Shown: positions 1-7,774 of the stretch, piece after piece
Numbering within the stretch: the first letter of the stretch is position 1
How the letters are laid out: each line of letters starts with the position of its first letter
Program-made: the position numbers and the translations under genes
Notes under the pieces: generated by a model
What the model was told of the DNA's origin: nothing
What the model saw: only the letters and a program-made list of their open reading frames with translations
Databases searched by the model: none
Assembly: GCF_018476525.1 (NCBI RefSeq)
Contig: NZ_JAHCST010000071.1
Location: forward strand, 1 to 46,296
Direction of reading: 5' to 3'
From: Acrocarpospora catenulata
Lineage (GTDB): Bacteria > Actinomycetota > Actinomycetes > Streptosporangiales > Streptosporangiaceae
Length of the DNA: 46,296 nt

Positions 1-23
1 ACCCACCCACCCTTTTCGACCTT

Positions 24-113
24 CGGTCGCAGACCCGGCTCCGCCGGGGACGTTGGAACCGCCCTGGGCGGTCGCAGACCCGGCTCCGCCGGGACCGTTG
101 GACACCGCCCTGA
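24..113. repeat. Two-copy 45-bp intergenic direct repeat
   Basis: A 25-bp identical core occurs at 24-48 and 69-93, and the following ~20 bases are also similar, giving two tandem units of about 45 bp. The unit is GC-rich and contains short self-complementary parts (ggctccgccggg). No gene is visible in 1-243. It may be part of a longer array that continues to the left of the window. Confidence 0.7.
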
Positions 114-243
114 CGCAATAGAGATTGATTACCGCAGGAGCCCTCGCTGGTAGATCCTGCTGCCGTGGAGAATCGCCTCCCGGCCGGGGGTCGGTGGATT
201 ATTCGATTGCTGACCGGCGGAGAATGCTGGGAGGGTTTCGGAC

Positions 244-1104
244 ATGAGTTCTCGGTTTGAAGACGGCGTTGACTATTCCTGGCTTGGGGATCCGATCAAT
301 GCGCGGGAGCTGTTCGGGACGGAGTCGCAGGCGTTGCTTGAGCTGTTGCGTGGTCTGGGGTCTGATGAGTGGGGCAACCTGGCGGTGCCGGGTTGGAGTG
401 TGCATGATCTTGCCGTTCATGTTCTCGGGGACTATTACGGCCGACTCGGTGGCCGTGAACCCCGGGAGGGGCGGCAGGTGCGCGTTTTCAAGGCTGGGGA
501 GACGCTGGAGGAATTCATTCATCGTAGTAATCAGGAATGGGTCGATCTGAACGTTGATGTCAGCTCGGCCACGATTGTCGAGGATCTGGAAGTGGCCGGT
601 GCTCAGGTCGCCCGTCGGTTTCAGGAAGCCGATCTGCAGGCAGCTTCGATAGGAGTCTCCTGGGCGGGGGTTGATCCGGCGCCGATGTGGTTGGACTGTG
701 CGCGGGAATTCACCGAGTTCTGGACCCACCGCCAGCAGATCCGGCATGCGACCGGCCGGGAGACCGACCTTGAGCCACGCGCCTTGTTCACGGTCCTGGA
801 CACCTTCATGCGGGCACTGCCTCACACACTGCGTGACACGATCGCTCCGATCGGGACCCAGATGCGGATGGTTGTGGATGGCCCAGGGGGTGGCACGTGG
901 ACTGCGACTGCCACCGCGGACCGTTGGTCTCTGGCCCCGGTGCCAGGCGGAAGCCTCGCCGCGACGGTGCGGCTGGACGCGGAGACCGCGTGGCGGCTGT
1001 GTACGCGCGGAATCGATCCCGACACCGCTATCGCTCGCGCACGCGTCCACGGTGACCGTCGGCTCGCCGAAGCCGCATGCCAGATCGTGTCCATCGTGTA
1101 CTGA
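244..1104 (+). CDS. Maleylpyruvate isomerase family (DinB-like, mycothiol-dependent type) protein
   Basis: This 286-residue protein has the actinobacterial mycothiol-dependent maleylpyruvate isomerase/DinB-like four-helix fold. The N-terminal signature GWSVHDLAVHVL (50-61) carries the presumed metal ligand His59. The second half of the site, EFWTHRQQIR, supplies Glu158 and His162, the spacing known for the zinc site of the Corynebacterium enzyme. The C-terminal ~90 residues resemble the SCP2-like domain often fused to it. The start is ATG with GGGAGGG 8 bases upstream. The substrate cannot be read from sequence. The family does thiol-dependent isomerisations and conjugations, so a role in isomerising a ring-cleavage product from the homogentisate genes at 5.5-7.7 kb is conceivable but unproven. 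Confidence 0.88.
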   Translation: MSSRFEDGVDYSWLGDPINARELFGTESQALLELLRGLGSDEWGNLAVPGWSVHDLAVHVLGDYYGRLGGREPREGRQVRVFKAGETLEEFIHRSNQEWVDLNVDVSSATIVEDLEVAGAQVARRFQEADLQAASIGVSWAGVDPAPMWLDCAREFTEFWTHRQQIRHATGRETDLEPRALFTVLDTFMRALPHTLRDTIAPIGTQMRMVVDGPGGGTWTATATADRWSLAPVPGGSLAATVRLDAETAWRLCTRGIDPDTAIARARVHGDRRLAEAACQIVSIVY

Positions 1105-1144
1105 GGCAGAACTGAGGCAGAACTGAGGAACGGCTGAGGCACGA
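1101..1144. repeat. 11-bp tandem repeat over the stop codon
   Basis: Four 11-bp units (1101-1111, 1112-1122, 1123-1133, 1134-1144) each begin CTGAGG; the first two are identical. The first unit contains the stop codon of the preceding gene. Because 11 is not a multiple of three, the repeated TGA falls in all three frames. It looks like slippage-driven duplication. The rest of the gap to 1256 shows nothing I can name. Confidence 0.65.
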
Positions 1145-1256
1145 GCGGCCTTTTGTGCACGCCAGCCAGGGCTCGTGATGTGCTCGCCGCCTTGGCGCGT
1201 TCGGGAGAAACAACACCCAGAACGAGGCGGGAGGGAAACGGCGAGTGTCAGGGCGG

Positions 1257-1949
1257 TCAGGGTTGGAAGCGGTAGCCCATGCCGGGTTCGGTTAGGAGGT
1301 GTTTGGGGTGGGCTGGGTCGGGTTCTAGTTTTCTGCGGAGTTGGGCTAGGTACTGGCGGAGGTAGTGGCTTTCTTTTTGGTAGGTGGGGCCCCAGACGTC
1401 GGTTAGGAGTTGGCGTTGGCTGACGAGTTTGCCGGGGTTGCGGAGGAGGATTTCCAGGAGGTGCCATTCGGTGGGGGTCAGCCGGATGTTGCCGGAGATG
1501 GTTTTGTTGGTGAGGTCGATGGTGTGGGAGCCGAGTTGGATCACGGCGGATTCCGCGGTGGTGGTGGTTCGGCGGGTGACGGCGCGGATTCTGGCGAGGA
1601 GTTCGTCGATGCCGAAGGGCTTGGTCAGGTAGTCGTCGGCACCGGCGTCCAGAGCGCCAACTTTGTCGGCACTGCCGCCCCGGCCGGACAGGACGATGAT
1701 GGGAACGTTGGTCCAGCCGCGTAGTCCGTGGATGACCTCGACGCCGTCCATGTCGGGAAGGCCGAGGTCGAGGACGATCAGGTCGGGGTGCCAGTCGGCG
1801 GCGTGCCGGAGAGCGCCGGCGCCGTCGGCGGCCACCGCCACCGCATAGTGGCGAGCCGCCAGATTGATCCGCAACGCCCGCAGCAACTGAGGTTCGTCGT
1901 CTACGACCAGGATTCTGGTCGGACGATGCTGCCCGCCCACACTGTCCAT
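1257..1949 (-). CDS. kdpE: OmpR-family response regulator, KdpE type (orphan)
   Basis: This 230-residue regulator has a receiver domain (about 11-125) with the acidic pair Asp17-Asp18, phospho-acceptor Asp61 (VLDLGLPDMDG) and Lys110 (DDYLTKPF), followed by a winged-helix DNA-binding domain (about 135-230). The linker and C-terminus (LTPTEWHLLEILLRNPGKLVSQRQLLTDVWG...YLRQYLAQLRRKLE...EPGMGYRF) are typical of KdpE, the activator of the KdpFABC potassium pump. No kdpD kinase or kdpFABC gene lies beside it: upstream is a divergent EF-hand gene, downstream the isomerase-family gene. It must therefore be an orphan taking phosphate from a distant KdpD, or a KdpE paralogue with another role. Confidence 0.88.
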   Translation of the reverse strand: MDSVGGQHRPTRILVVDDEPQLLRALRINLAARHYAVAVAADGAGALRHAADWHPDLIVLDLGLPDMDGVEVIHGLRGWTNVPIIVLSGRGGSADKVGALDAGADDYLTKPFGIDELLARIRAVTRRTTTTAESAVIQLGSHTIDLTNKTISGNIRLTPTEWHLLEILLRNPGKLVSQRQLLTDVWGPTYQKESHYLRQYLAQLRRKLEPDPAHPKHLLTEPGMGYRFQP

Positions 1950-2075
1950 GAAGGTGAGGTTACGCTCCGAAGGTGCCGAGCGGGATTCCCGCTCCCCCTG
2001 CCCAGGATCGCCATTTGCCCTCGTGTGGCTATTTATCCGACTAAGGTGCTGATCGCGAACCTTGAGGAGGAGTTT

Positions 2076-2282
2076 ATGAGCGAATATGCACCGACCTTCA
2101 GCCTGGTCGACAGCGACGGGGATGGCCTGATCTCGGCGGAGGAACTGGTCCGGCTGGCGGACCTGCTCGGGCAGCCGCTGGGCGAGGCCGGCGCCGAGGC
2201 GGTCATCGCCAAGGTGGACAGCGACGGCGACGGCCTGATCGACATCGAAGAATTCGGCGCCTGGCTCCAGTCCGCCCGCTGA
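2076..2282 (+). CDS. Small two-EF-hand calcium-binding protein
   Basis: The 68-residue acidic protein consists almost entirely of two EF-hands, with canonical 12-residue loops DSDGDGLISAEE (about 12-23) and DSDGDGLIDIEE (about 48-59); every metal-coordinating position is intact. There is no signal peptide, so it should act in the cytoplasm as a Ca2+ buffer or sensor, like the small calerythrin/Cab-type proteins of Streptomyces. The start is fixed by GAGGAG at 2066-2071 just before ATG; the frame stays open further upstream but nothing there looks like protein. The opposite-strand KdpE gene starts 126 bp away, so the two share a divergent promoter region in which I see no clear sigma motif. 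Confidence 0.9.
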   Translation: MSEYAPTFSLVDSDGDGLISAEELVRLADLLGQPLGEAGAEAVIAKVDSDGDGLIDIEEFGAWLQSAR

Positions 2283-2352
2283 GCCGGTTCCCTACTCCGA
2301 ACCCGGTTCCAGTCCGCCCCTGAACCGGTTCCGCGCCAAACCTTGAGAAAAC

Positions 2353-2392
2353 GCCTCCCGTCGTAACTCACCGACGGGAGGCTGTTTCGTTT
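2353..2392. terminator. Bidirectional Rho-independent terminator
   Basis: An 11-bp perfect inverted repeat (GCCTCCCGTCG at 2353-2363, its complement at 2372-2382) has an 8-base loop and is followed by tgtttcgtttt. It sits between the convergent EF-hand gene and the secreted-protein gene. The A-rich left flank (gagaaaac) gives a T-rich tail for the minus strand, so it can serve both. Confidence 0.85.
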
Positions 2393-3628
2393 TCAGGCGG
2401 TGATGTACACCTGGCTGAAGACCTTGGCGAGCTTGGTCAGGTCGTCGGTGCCAGGGGTGTAGATCGTGGTCAGGCGGCGCTGCAAGGGAGTGAGCTTCTC
2501 CAGCTGGCCCCAGGTGGTGGCGGGGAGGGTGTGGGTCGCCCCCTTGGTGTCCTGCCAGCGGGACCAGACGTTGACGGTGGCGGCGCCGTCCTCCAGGGGA
2601 AGCACGACCCGCTGGGCGGTGGCGGATTTGGCCTGGGCCTCGGTGAGGGGGCCGCTGGCGAGGCCGGCGTCTTCGGCGCCCACCTGGGCGAGGGTGTCCC
2701 AAGCACGGGCCCTGACCTGGATCCACTGGTTCCGCCGGGCCTCCTGAGCGGTGATCTTCCATTGGGCGTACCCGCCGGACAGACCGCTGTCCAGCGAGAG
2801 CTGATCGATCAGACCCGAGGTCAGCAGCGGCTCGATCACCGACGGGGAGAGCAGCGGGTACTGCTTGGCCATGGCCGCCTTGCATCCCGAGTGGCCACCG
2901 CAGGCGAACTCGGGCACCACCGTGTGCACGCCGAGCTTCTTCCCGGGCGCGACCGCGCGCAGCGCCGCCGACGCGGCGCCCACGAACTTGGTCAGCTCCG
3001 CGGCGTCAGTGAAGGTGTTGTTGTAACCGAGCTGCGAGGTGAACCGGATCCCCGCCACCCCGGGCTGCGCGGCGAGCGCGCCGATGCGCTTCACGGCGGC
3101 GGTGAACGCCTGGTCGCCGGCCTTCCAGTCGTCGGCCAGATCGGTGGTGAGCCAGACCCGGAGCCCGGCCTCGGTGGCGGTCTCCACCGCCTGCCCGGCG
3201 GGGGTCTGCGCGGCGGCGGCCACCTCGTCCGGCTCGACGGTGCAGGTGGACCCGGGCGGGTCGCATTCCGGCCCGTAGGAGACGTCGTTCTCGTCGAGGT
3301 CGGCCGGGCCGGGGTCGTTCTCGTCGTAGGCGTTGTCGTCCCCGCCGGAAGGACACGGCCCGCCGGGGCAGGTGACGTCGACCTGGACCCAGTTGCCGCC
3401 GTACGGCTGCGCGTCCTGAAGCGCGGCCGACCCGTCGCCCAGCCAGTGCATGGCGATCTGTAACGCCTCATCGGGTTTGGCCAGCCACCGGCAGACCACG
3501 TACGAGGGCGTACCGGCCGGAAGCTGGTCGTTGCAGGATTCCCCCGCGGAGTACGCGGCGGACCCGGGCAACCAGAACGAGATCGCCCCCGCGATCACAC
3601 CAATGGTCACAATCCGCCGCAAACGCAT
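2393..3628 (-). CDS. Secreted protein of unknown function
   Basis: I do not recognise this 411-residue protein. It begins with a clear Sec signal peptide (MRLRR basic start, hydrophobic 6-22, cleavage likely after ALA-like SAAYSA near residue 27). Residues about 75-125 are rich in Asp, Pro, Gly and Cys (four Cys-containing turns, DDNAYDENDPGPADLDEND), which could bind calcium or be disulfide-bonded. The remainder alternates hydrophobic strands and helices (GLRVWLTTDLADDWKAGDQAF, KLGVHTVVPEFACGG), loosely like an alpha/beta-barrel glycosidase, but no catalytic motif is certain. The ATG at 3628 is chosen because GGGAG lies 5 bases upstream; a longer reading would overlap the next gene. Confidence 0.8.
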   Translation of the reverse strand: MRLRRIVTIGVIAGAISFWLPGSAAYSAGESCNDQLPAGTPSYVVCRWLAKPDEALQIAMHWLGDGSAALQDAQPYGGNWVQVDVTCPGGPCPSGGDDNAYDENDPGPADLDENDVSYGPECDPPGSTCTVEPDEVAAAAQTPAGQAVETATEAGLRVWLTTDLADDWKAGDQAFTAAVKRIGALAAQPGVAGIRFTSQLGYNNTFTDAAELTKFVGAASAALRAVAPGKKLGVHTVVPEFACGGHSGCKAAMAKQYPLLSPSVIEPLLTSGLIDQLSLDSGLSGGYAQWKITAQEARRNQWIQVRARAWDTLAQVGAEDAGLASGPLTEAQAKSATAQRVVLPLEDGAATVNVWSRWQDTKGATHTLPATTWGQLEKLTPLQRRLTTIYTPGTDDLTKLAKVFSQVYITA

Positions 3629-3671
3629 CTTCACTCCCGAATGTTCGTGATCGCGTCCGAGGGTATCGAGA

Positions 3672-4790
3672 TCATCCCGATCCAGCCAGGCCACTCAGGC
3701 CGCTGGTGCGCAATCCTCGCGCCGGATGGCGCTCCCCGAGCCCGAACCGGGGTTCCGGTTCGACCGAGCCGTCGAGCACGTCGGCAAGGTAGGCGGCCAG
3801 CGCGGGCCCGTGCTTGAACCCGTGACCGGAATCACCACCGATCACCCATTCGCCGTCCCGCACCTCCGCGATGATCCACTCCGCGTCGGGCGTCACCCCG
3901 TACTGGCAGACCTGGCTGAACAGCACGGGCGCGGCGGCCAGGGACGGGAACCGCCGGGCGAGGTAGTCGCGGGAGGCCGACTCACTGCCCGGGAGGACCT
4001 GGCGGCTGCCGGTGCGCGGGTCGTACGGATCGCCCTCCACGTCGCTGGTGGCCTTCAGGCCCATGCCGTCGAGGTCGCCGTGCCCGTAGACGGAGCTGCC
4101 GTACTCGCAGAAAGCCGGGGCCGAGGCCCACGCGCGCGGCACGTCGAAGTGCAGGGTGTCCTGCCGGGTCACGGTGACCGGCAGGTCGAACATGCCGGGC
4201 AGCCAGGCCCCGCAGGCCCACACCACCCGGTCGGCGCGCAGCAGCTCGCCGTCCGCCACCACCCCGCCCTCCGGATGGGGTATGGCTTCCGCCCGGATCA
4301 GCGTCACCCCGGCGTCCTGGGCGAGGCGCGCGGTGACCTGGGTGGCCCGGCGGGCGCGCAGCACCCCGGCATGGGGTTCGCGCAGCACGAAGGCCAGCCC
4401 GTCCGGCCGGAAGTCGGGGAAGAAGCGCCCGGCATCGGATGGCTCAAGCAGCTCAAAAGGAATGTCCAGATTTTTCAGGACCTGGGCGCTGGCGGTCTCC
4501 CAGGCGTGGTCCGTACCCGCGAACCACAGGATGCCGGTTTCCAGGAACAGGTCCTCACCCACCCGCTCCCCCAGCCGCCGCCAGCCGTCCCTGGCCTGCC
4601 AGGCCAGCCGCGCGTACCAGTCGTCGGCCCCGTGCGAGCAGCGGAGCAGGCGGGTCTCGCCGCCGCTGGCCTGCCGTACGTGGCCGGGGGCGTACTGCTC
4701 GATCAGCGTCACTCGCCACCCGGTCTCGGCCAGGCGCAGGGCCAGCGAGGACCCCCAGATCCCGGCGCCCACCACGATCGTCGATCTCAT
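3672..4790 (-). CDS. FAD-dependent amine oxidase, monomeric sarcosine oxidase/MTOX-like
   Basis: The 372-residue protein has an N-terminal Rossmann dinucleotide motif (VVGAGIWGSSLALRLAE, 6-22), an Arg/Gly-rich FAD clamp (RQASGGETRLLR, about 39-50) and a C-terminal GGDSGHGFKHGPALG-like block typical of the monomeric sarcosine oxidase/N-methyltryptophan oxidase family. Cys295 in CQYGVTPD matches the cysteine that binds FAD covalently in that family. It should oxidise a secondary amine or N-methyl amino acid to an imine with H2O2 release; the actual substrate is unknown. It is divergent from the IclR regulator with only 32 bp between start codons, which suggests shared control. Confidence 0.88.
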   Translation of the reverse strand: MRSTIVVGAGIWGSSLALRLAETGWRVTLIEQYAPGHVRQASGGETRLLRCSHGADDWYARLAWQARDGWRRLGERVGEDLFLETGILWFAGTDHAWETASAQVLKNLDIPFELLEPSDAGRFFPDFRPDGLAFVLREPHAGVLRARRATQVTARLAQDAGVTLIRAEAIPHPEGGVVADGELLRADRVVWACGAWLPGMFDLPVTVTRQDTLHFDVPRAWASAPAFCEYGSSVYGHGDLDGMGLKATSDVEGDPYDPRTGSRQVLPGSESASRDYLARRFPSLAAAPVLFSQVCQYGVTPDAEWIIAEVRDGEWVIGGDSGHGFKHGPALAAYLADVLDGSVEPEPRFGLGERHPARGLRTSGLSGLAGSG

Positions 4791-4822
4791 TGGGCCAGCG
4801 TGCCACAAGCCATAATCGAGAC

Positions 4823-5458
4823 ATGATGGCGGCCGAGTCGGCGCAGACACTGGAGCGCGGGTTGCGGCTCCTCCGGGTGCTGGCCGACCAGCAGCGCGGG
4901 CGCACGCCCACCGAGCTCGCCACCGAACTGGGGCTGAGCCGCCCGGTGGTGTACCGCCTGATCACCACCCTCCAGCAGGAGGGGTTCGCCAGGCGGGACG
5001 CGGACGGCAGGGTGCACCTGGGGTTCGGGGTGCTGGTGCTGGCCCAGGCGGTGCAGCCGCTGCTGCGGGCGGCGGCGCTGCCGGCGCTGCGGAAGCTGGC
5101 CGAGCGGGCGGGCGCGACCGCGCACCTGACCGTGGCCGAGGGCCCGGAGGGGCTGGCCATCGCGGTGGTGGAGCCGTCCTGGACGGATCTGCACGTGGCC
5201 TACCGGGAAGGCGCCCGGCACCCGCTGACCAGGGGCGCGGCCGGACTGGCCATCCTGGCCGCGCGGGAGGGCGGGGCGGCCGTGCAGGTGTCGGAGGGCC
5301 AGTTGCAGGAGGGCGCCAGAGGGGTCGCGGCGGCGATCACGCTGCCGTGGCTGGAGGCGTCGGTGGGAGTGGTCACCTTCGGGGCGCTGGATGTCGAGGC
5401 CACCGGGGAACTGGTGCTGGCGGCGGCCCGGGAGCTGGCCGACGCGCTGGCCGGCTGA
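4823..5458 (+). CDS. IclR-family transcriptional regulator
   Basis: The 211-residue protein has the IclR winged helix at the N-terminus (TLERGLRLLRVLADQ...TPTELATELGLSRPVVYRLITTLQQEGFARRD, about 9-60) and a shortened effector domain (65-211), about 40 residues less than usual. Starts at 4823 and 4826 are both possible (ATGATG). It lies between a flavoenzyme gene on the opposite strand and the homogentisate dioxygenase gene 78 bp downstream. In Pseudomonas the homogentisate pathway is repressed by an IclR protein (HmgR) that senses homogentisate, so the same role is likely here; a candidate operator is at 5489-5524. Confidence 0.9.
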   Translation: MMAAESAQTLERGLRLLRVLADQQRGRTPTELATELGLSRPVVYRLITTLQQEGFARRDADGRVHLGFGVLVLAQAVQPLLRAAALPALRKLAERAGATAHLTVAEGPEGLAIAVVEPSWTDLHVAYREGARHPLTRGAAGLAILAAREGGAAVQVSEGQLQEGARGVAAAITLPWLEASVGVVTFGALDVEATGELVLAAARELADALAG

Positions 5459-5464
5459 TTGACA
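5459..5464 (+). promoter_or_regulatory. Possible -35 hexamer before hmgA
   Basis: A perfect TTGACA follows the iclR stop codon immediately. No convincing -10 stands at 17 bases (CAGTGT), and the better -10 (TATAGA, 5494-5499) is too far for this hexamer. The promoter assignment is therefore weak. Confidence 0.3.
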
Positions 5465-5488
5465 CACACCCGGCAATCAGTCAGTGTC

Positions 5489-5524
5489 GTACGTATAGAG
5501 GACAAAGGCGTCCGATATTCGTAC
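5489..5524. promoter_or_regulatory. Candidate IclR operator upstream of hmgA
   Basis: This is an imperfect dyad with 15-base arms (5489-5503 and 5510-5524; 12 of 15 positions pair) and a 6-base spacer. Both outer ends read GTAC. It covers the TATAGA-like -10 and ends just before the ribosome binding site, where a repressor would block transcription. Assignment to the adjacent IclR protein is inference from position. Confidence 0.55.
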
Positions 5525-5536
5525 ATGGAGGAATCG

Positions 5537-6694
5537 ATGCCGTACTACCAGCGGGTCGGGGAAGTGCCGCGGAAGCGGCACGTACGGTTCCACCGGCCGG
5601 ACGGCGGGCTGTACGCCGAGGAGCTGATGGGCGAAGAGGGCTTCTCGTCGGATTCGTCGCTGCTCTACCACCGCTACCTGCCCACGGCGATCGTGAAGGC
5701 GGAGGCGGTCTCGGGGGGACGGACGGAGCTCGCGCCCAACCTGCCCCTGTCGCCGCGGCACTTCCGCACCCAGGACCTGGGTCCTGCCGGTGACCTGGTG
5801 TCGGGGCGGCGGCTGCTGGCGGGCAACAACGACGTCCGCATCGCGTACGCGGCCAGTGACCAGACCAGCGAGCTCTACCGGAACTCGATGGGCGACGAGT
5901 GCGTGTACGTCCAGTCCGGGGAGGGCGTGTTCGAGTCGACCTACGGCGCGCTGCGCGTCGGCACGGGCGACTACGTGGTGATCCCGACCGGGACGATCCA
6001 CCGCTGGGTGCCCACGGGGACGATGACCGCGCTGGTGATCGAGGCCGCCGGGCACATCCGTCCGCCGAAACGGTACCTGTCCCAGTACGGGCAGTTCCTG
6101 GAGCACGCGCCGTACTGCGAGCGCGACCTGCGGGTCCCCGACGAGCCGCTGATCACGTCCGGGGAGGACGTGCCCGTGCTGGTCCGCACGCGGGGCGGGC
6201 TGACCCGGCTGACCTACCGGAACCACCCGTTCGACGTGGTCGGCTGGGACGGCTGCCTCTACCCGTACGCGTTCAACATCGACGACTTCGAGCCGATCGT
6301 GAAACGCACCCACGCCCCGCCGCCGGTGCACCAGACCTTCGAGGGCCCCGGGTTCGTGATCTGCTCGTTCTGTCCCCGGCCACTGGACTTCCATCCGGAG
6401 GCGGTGCCGATCCCGTACAACCACCACAACGTGGACTCCGACGAGTTCATGTTCTACGTCGGTGGCGACTACAGCGCGCGGGCCGGGTCGGGCATCGACG
6501 TGGGGTCCATCTCGCTGCACCCGGCCGGGTTCACGCACGGGCCACAGCCGGGGGCGGTGGAGGCGGTGATCGCGTCCGGGGCGACGGCCACCAGCGAACT
6601 GGCCGTCATGATCGACACGTTCCGGCCGCTGGACCTGGGCACCGCGGCGCTGGCCTGCGAGGACACCGGCTACGCGTGGACCTGGGCCCGGTAG
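5537..6694 (+). CDS. hmgA: Homogentisate 1,2-dioxygenase
   Basis: This 385-residue non-haem Fe(II) cupin dioxygenase opens the ring of homogentisate to maleylacetoacetate in tyrosine/phenylalanine breakdown. The C-terminal motif NHHNVDSDEFMFYV supplies His297 and Glu303, with the six-residue spacing of the human enzyme, and GFTHGP supplies the third ligand His334. The N-terminal cupin half contains NSMGDECVYVQSGEG and VIPTGTIHRW. The chosen ATG has GGAGGA 4 bases upstream; an in-frame ATG 12 bases earlier lacks one. The stop codon abuts the next start, so it is co-translated with fumarylacetoacetase. It is shorter than eukaryotic enzymes (~440) but normal for actinobacteria. Confidence 0.95.
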   Translation: MPYYQRVGEVPRKRHVRFHRPDGGLYAEELMGEEGFSSDSSLLYHRYLPTAIVKAEAVSGGRTELAPNLPLSPRHFRTQDLGPAGDLVSGRRLLAGNNDVRIAYAASDQTSELYRNSMGDECVYVQSGEGVFESTYGALRVGTGDYVVIPTGTIHRWVPTGTMTALVIEAAGHIRPPKRYLSQYGQFLEHAPYCERDLRVPDEPLITSGEDVPVLVRTRGGLTRLTYRNHPFDVVGWDGCLYPYAFNIDDFEPIVKRTHAPPPVHQTFEGPGFVICSFCPRPLDFHPEAVPIPYNHHNVDSDEFMFYVGGDYSARAGSGIDVGSISLHPAGFTHGPQPGAVEAVIASGATATSELAVMIDTFRPLDLGTAALACEDTGYAWTWAR

Positions 6695-7738
6695 ATGTAC
6701 GGGATCTTCAGCCGGCCCGGGGAGGCCGCCCGCGCCGGGTTCCGGGTCGGCAACGGGGTGATCGACCTGGCGGCGGCGCTCGGGGACGAGGTGTTCCGGT
6801 CGGGCAGCCTGAACGCGTTCATGGCGCTCGGGCGGGAGGCCTGGCAGGAGGCGTACCGGCGGATCAGGGCGCTGGACGTGGCGCGGATCCCGCTCGCGGA
6901 GGTGCGGACCCATCTGCCGTTCGAGGTGGCCGACTATGTGGACTTCTACGCCTCGCTGGAGCATGCGAGCAATCTGGGACGCATGTTCCGGCCGGAGGAG
7001 GAGCCGCTGAAGCCGAACTGGCGTCACCTGCCGGTCGGGTACCACGGGCGGGCGGGCACGGTGGTGGTGTCGGGCACCCCGATCCGCCGGCCGTACGGGC
7101 AGCGGCTGGTGGACGGAGTGCCGGAGTACCTGCCGACGGCCAAGCTGGACCTGGAGGCCGAACTGGGCTTCGTGGTCGGCGTGGGCACCGAGCCGGGACA
7201 GCCACCGGGGCCGTTCGAGGACCACGTGTTCGGGGTCACCCTGGTCAACGACTGGAGCGCGCGGGACATCCAGGCCTGGGAGTACGTGCCGCTCGGGCCG
7301 TTCCTGGGAAAGTCGTTCGCGACCTCGATCTCGGCCTGGATCACGCCGCTGGAGGCGCTGGAGCACCTGCGGGTGCCGGGGCGGGCGCAGGATCCCGAAC
7401 CGCCCGGCTACCTGCGCAGGCACGCCCACTGGGGGCTTGACCTGCGGCTCCGGGTGGAGGTCAACGGGGAGACGGTGTCCCGTCCGCCGTACGGCGGGAT
7501 GTACTGGACGCCGGACCAGATGCTCGCCCACATGACCGCGAACGGCGCCACACTCCGCACGGGGGATCTGTTCGCCAGCGGTACGGTCTCCGGGCCGGGC
7601 GATCCCGGATCCCTTATCGAGATCACCTGGAACGGCGCCAAACCCCTGCCGAACGGGCAGACCTTCCTCAACGACGGCGACACCGTCACGATCAGCGCGG
7701 GCCCCGCCCTCGGGGAGGTCACGGGGACGATCATCTAG
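6695..7738 (+). CDS. Fumarylacetoacetase
   Basis: The 347-residue hydrolase splits fumarylacetoacetate into fumarate and acetoacetate, the last step after homogentisate dioxygenase. The FAH-fold markers are present: the substrate-loop segment GYHGRAGTVVVSGTPIRRPYGQ, the metal-ligand strand LDLEAELGFVVGVG and VNDWSARDIQAWEYVPLGPFLGKSF, with the conserved Asp and Lys. The N-terminal domain is shorter than in the ~420-residue animal enzyme. It begins on the base after the hmgA stop. A maleylacetoacetate isomerase gene, needed between the two steps, is absent from this cluster. Confidence 0.94.
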   Translation: MYGIFSRPGEAARAGFRVGNGVIDLAAALGDEVFRSGSLNAFMALGREAWQEAYRRIRALDVARIPLAEVRTHLPFEVADYVDFYASLEHASNLGRMFRPEEEPLKPNWRHLPVGYHGRAGTVVVSGTPIRRPYGQRLVDGVPEYLPTAKLDLEAELGFVVGVGTEPGQPPGPFEDHVFGVTLVNDWSARDIQAWEYVPLGPFLGKSFATSISAWITPLEALEHLRVPGRAQDPEPPGYLRRHAHWGLDLRLRVEVNGETVSRPPYGGMYWTPDQMLAHMTANGATLRTGDLFASGTVSGPGDPGSLIEITWNGAKPLPNGQTFLNDGDTVTISAGPALGEVTGTII

Positions 7739-7774
7739 GTCACGGTACGCTCACGACCGACTACGCTATGTGTC

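Noticed and set aside
199-1467. A 422-codon minus-strand frame over the first gene
   Set aside because: It is antisense to the isomerase-family gene and overlaps the real KdpE gene end; Pro/Arg-rich nonsense.
1950-2075. An N-terminal extension of the EF-hand protein (long frame from 1728)
   Set aside because: It runs antisense through kdpE, and a strong RBS directly precedes ATG 2076.
5477-7531. A 684-codon open frame on the minus strand
   Set aside because: It is antisense to hmgA and fumarylacetoacetase, both with unmistakable family motifs. High GC leaves the opposite frames open, and its translation is Arg/Pro/His-rich without any fold signature.
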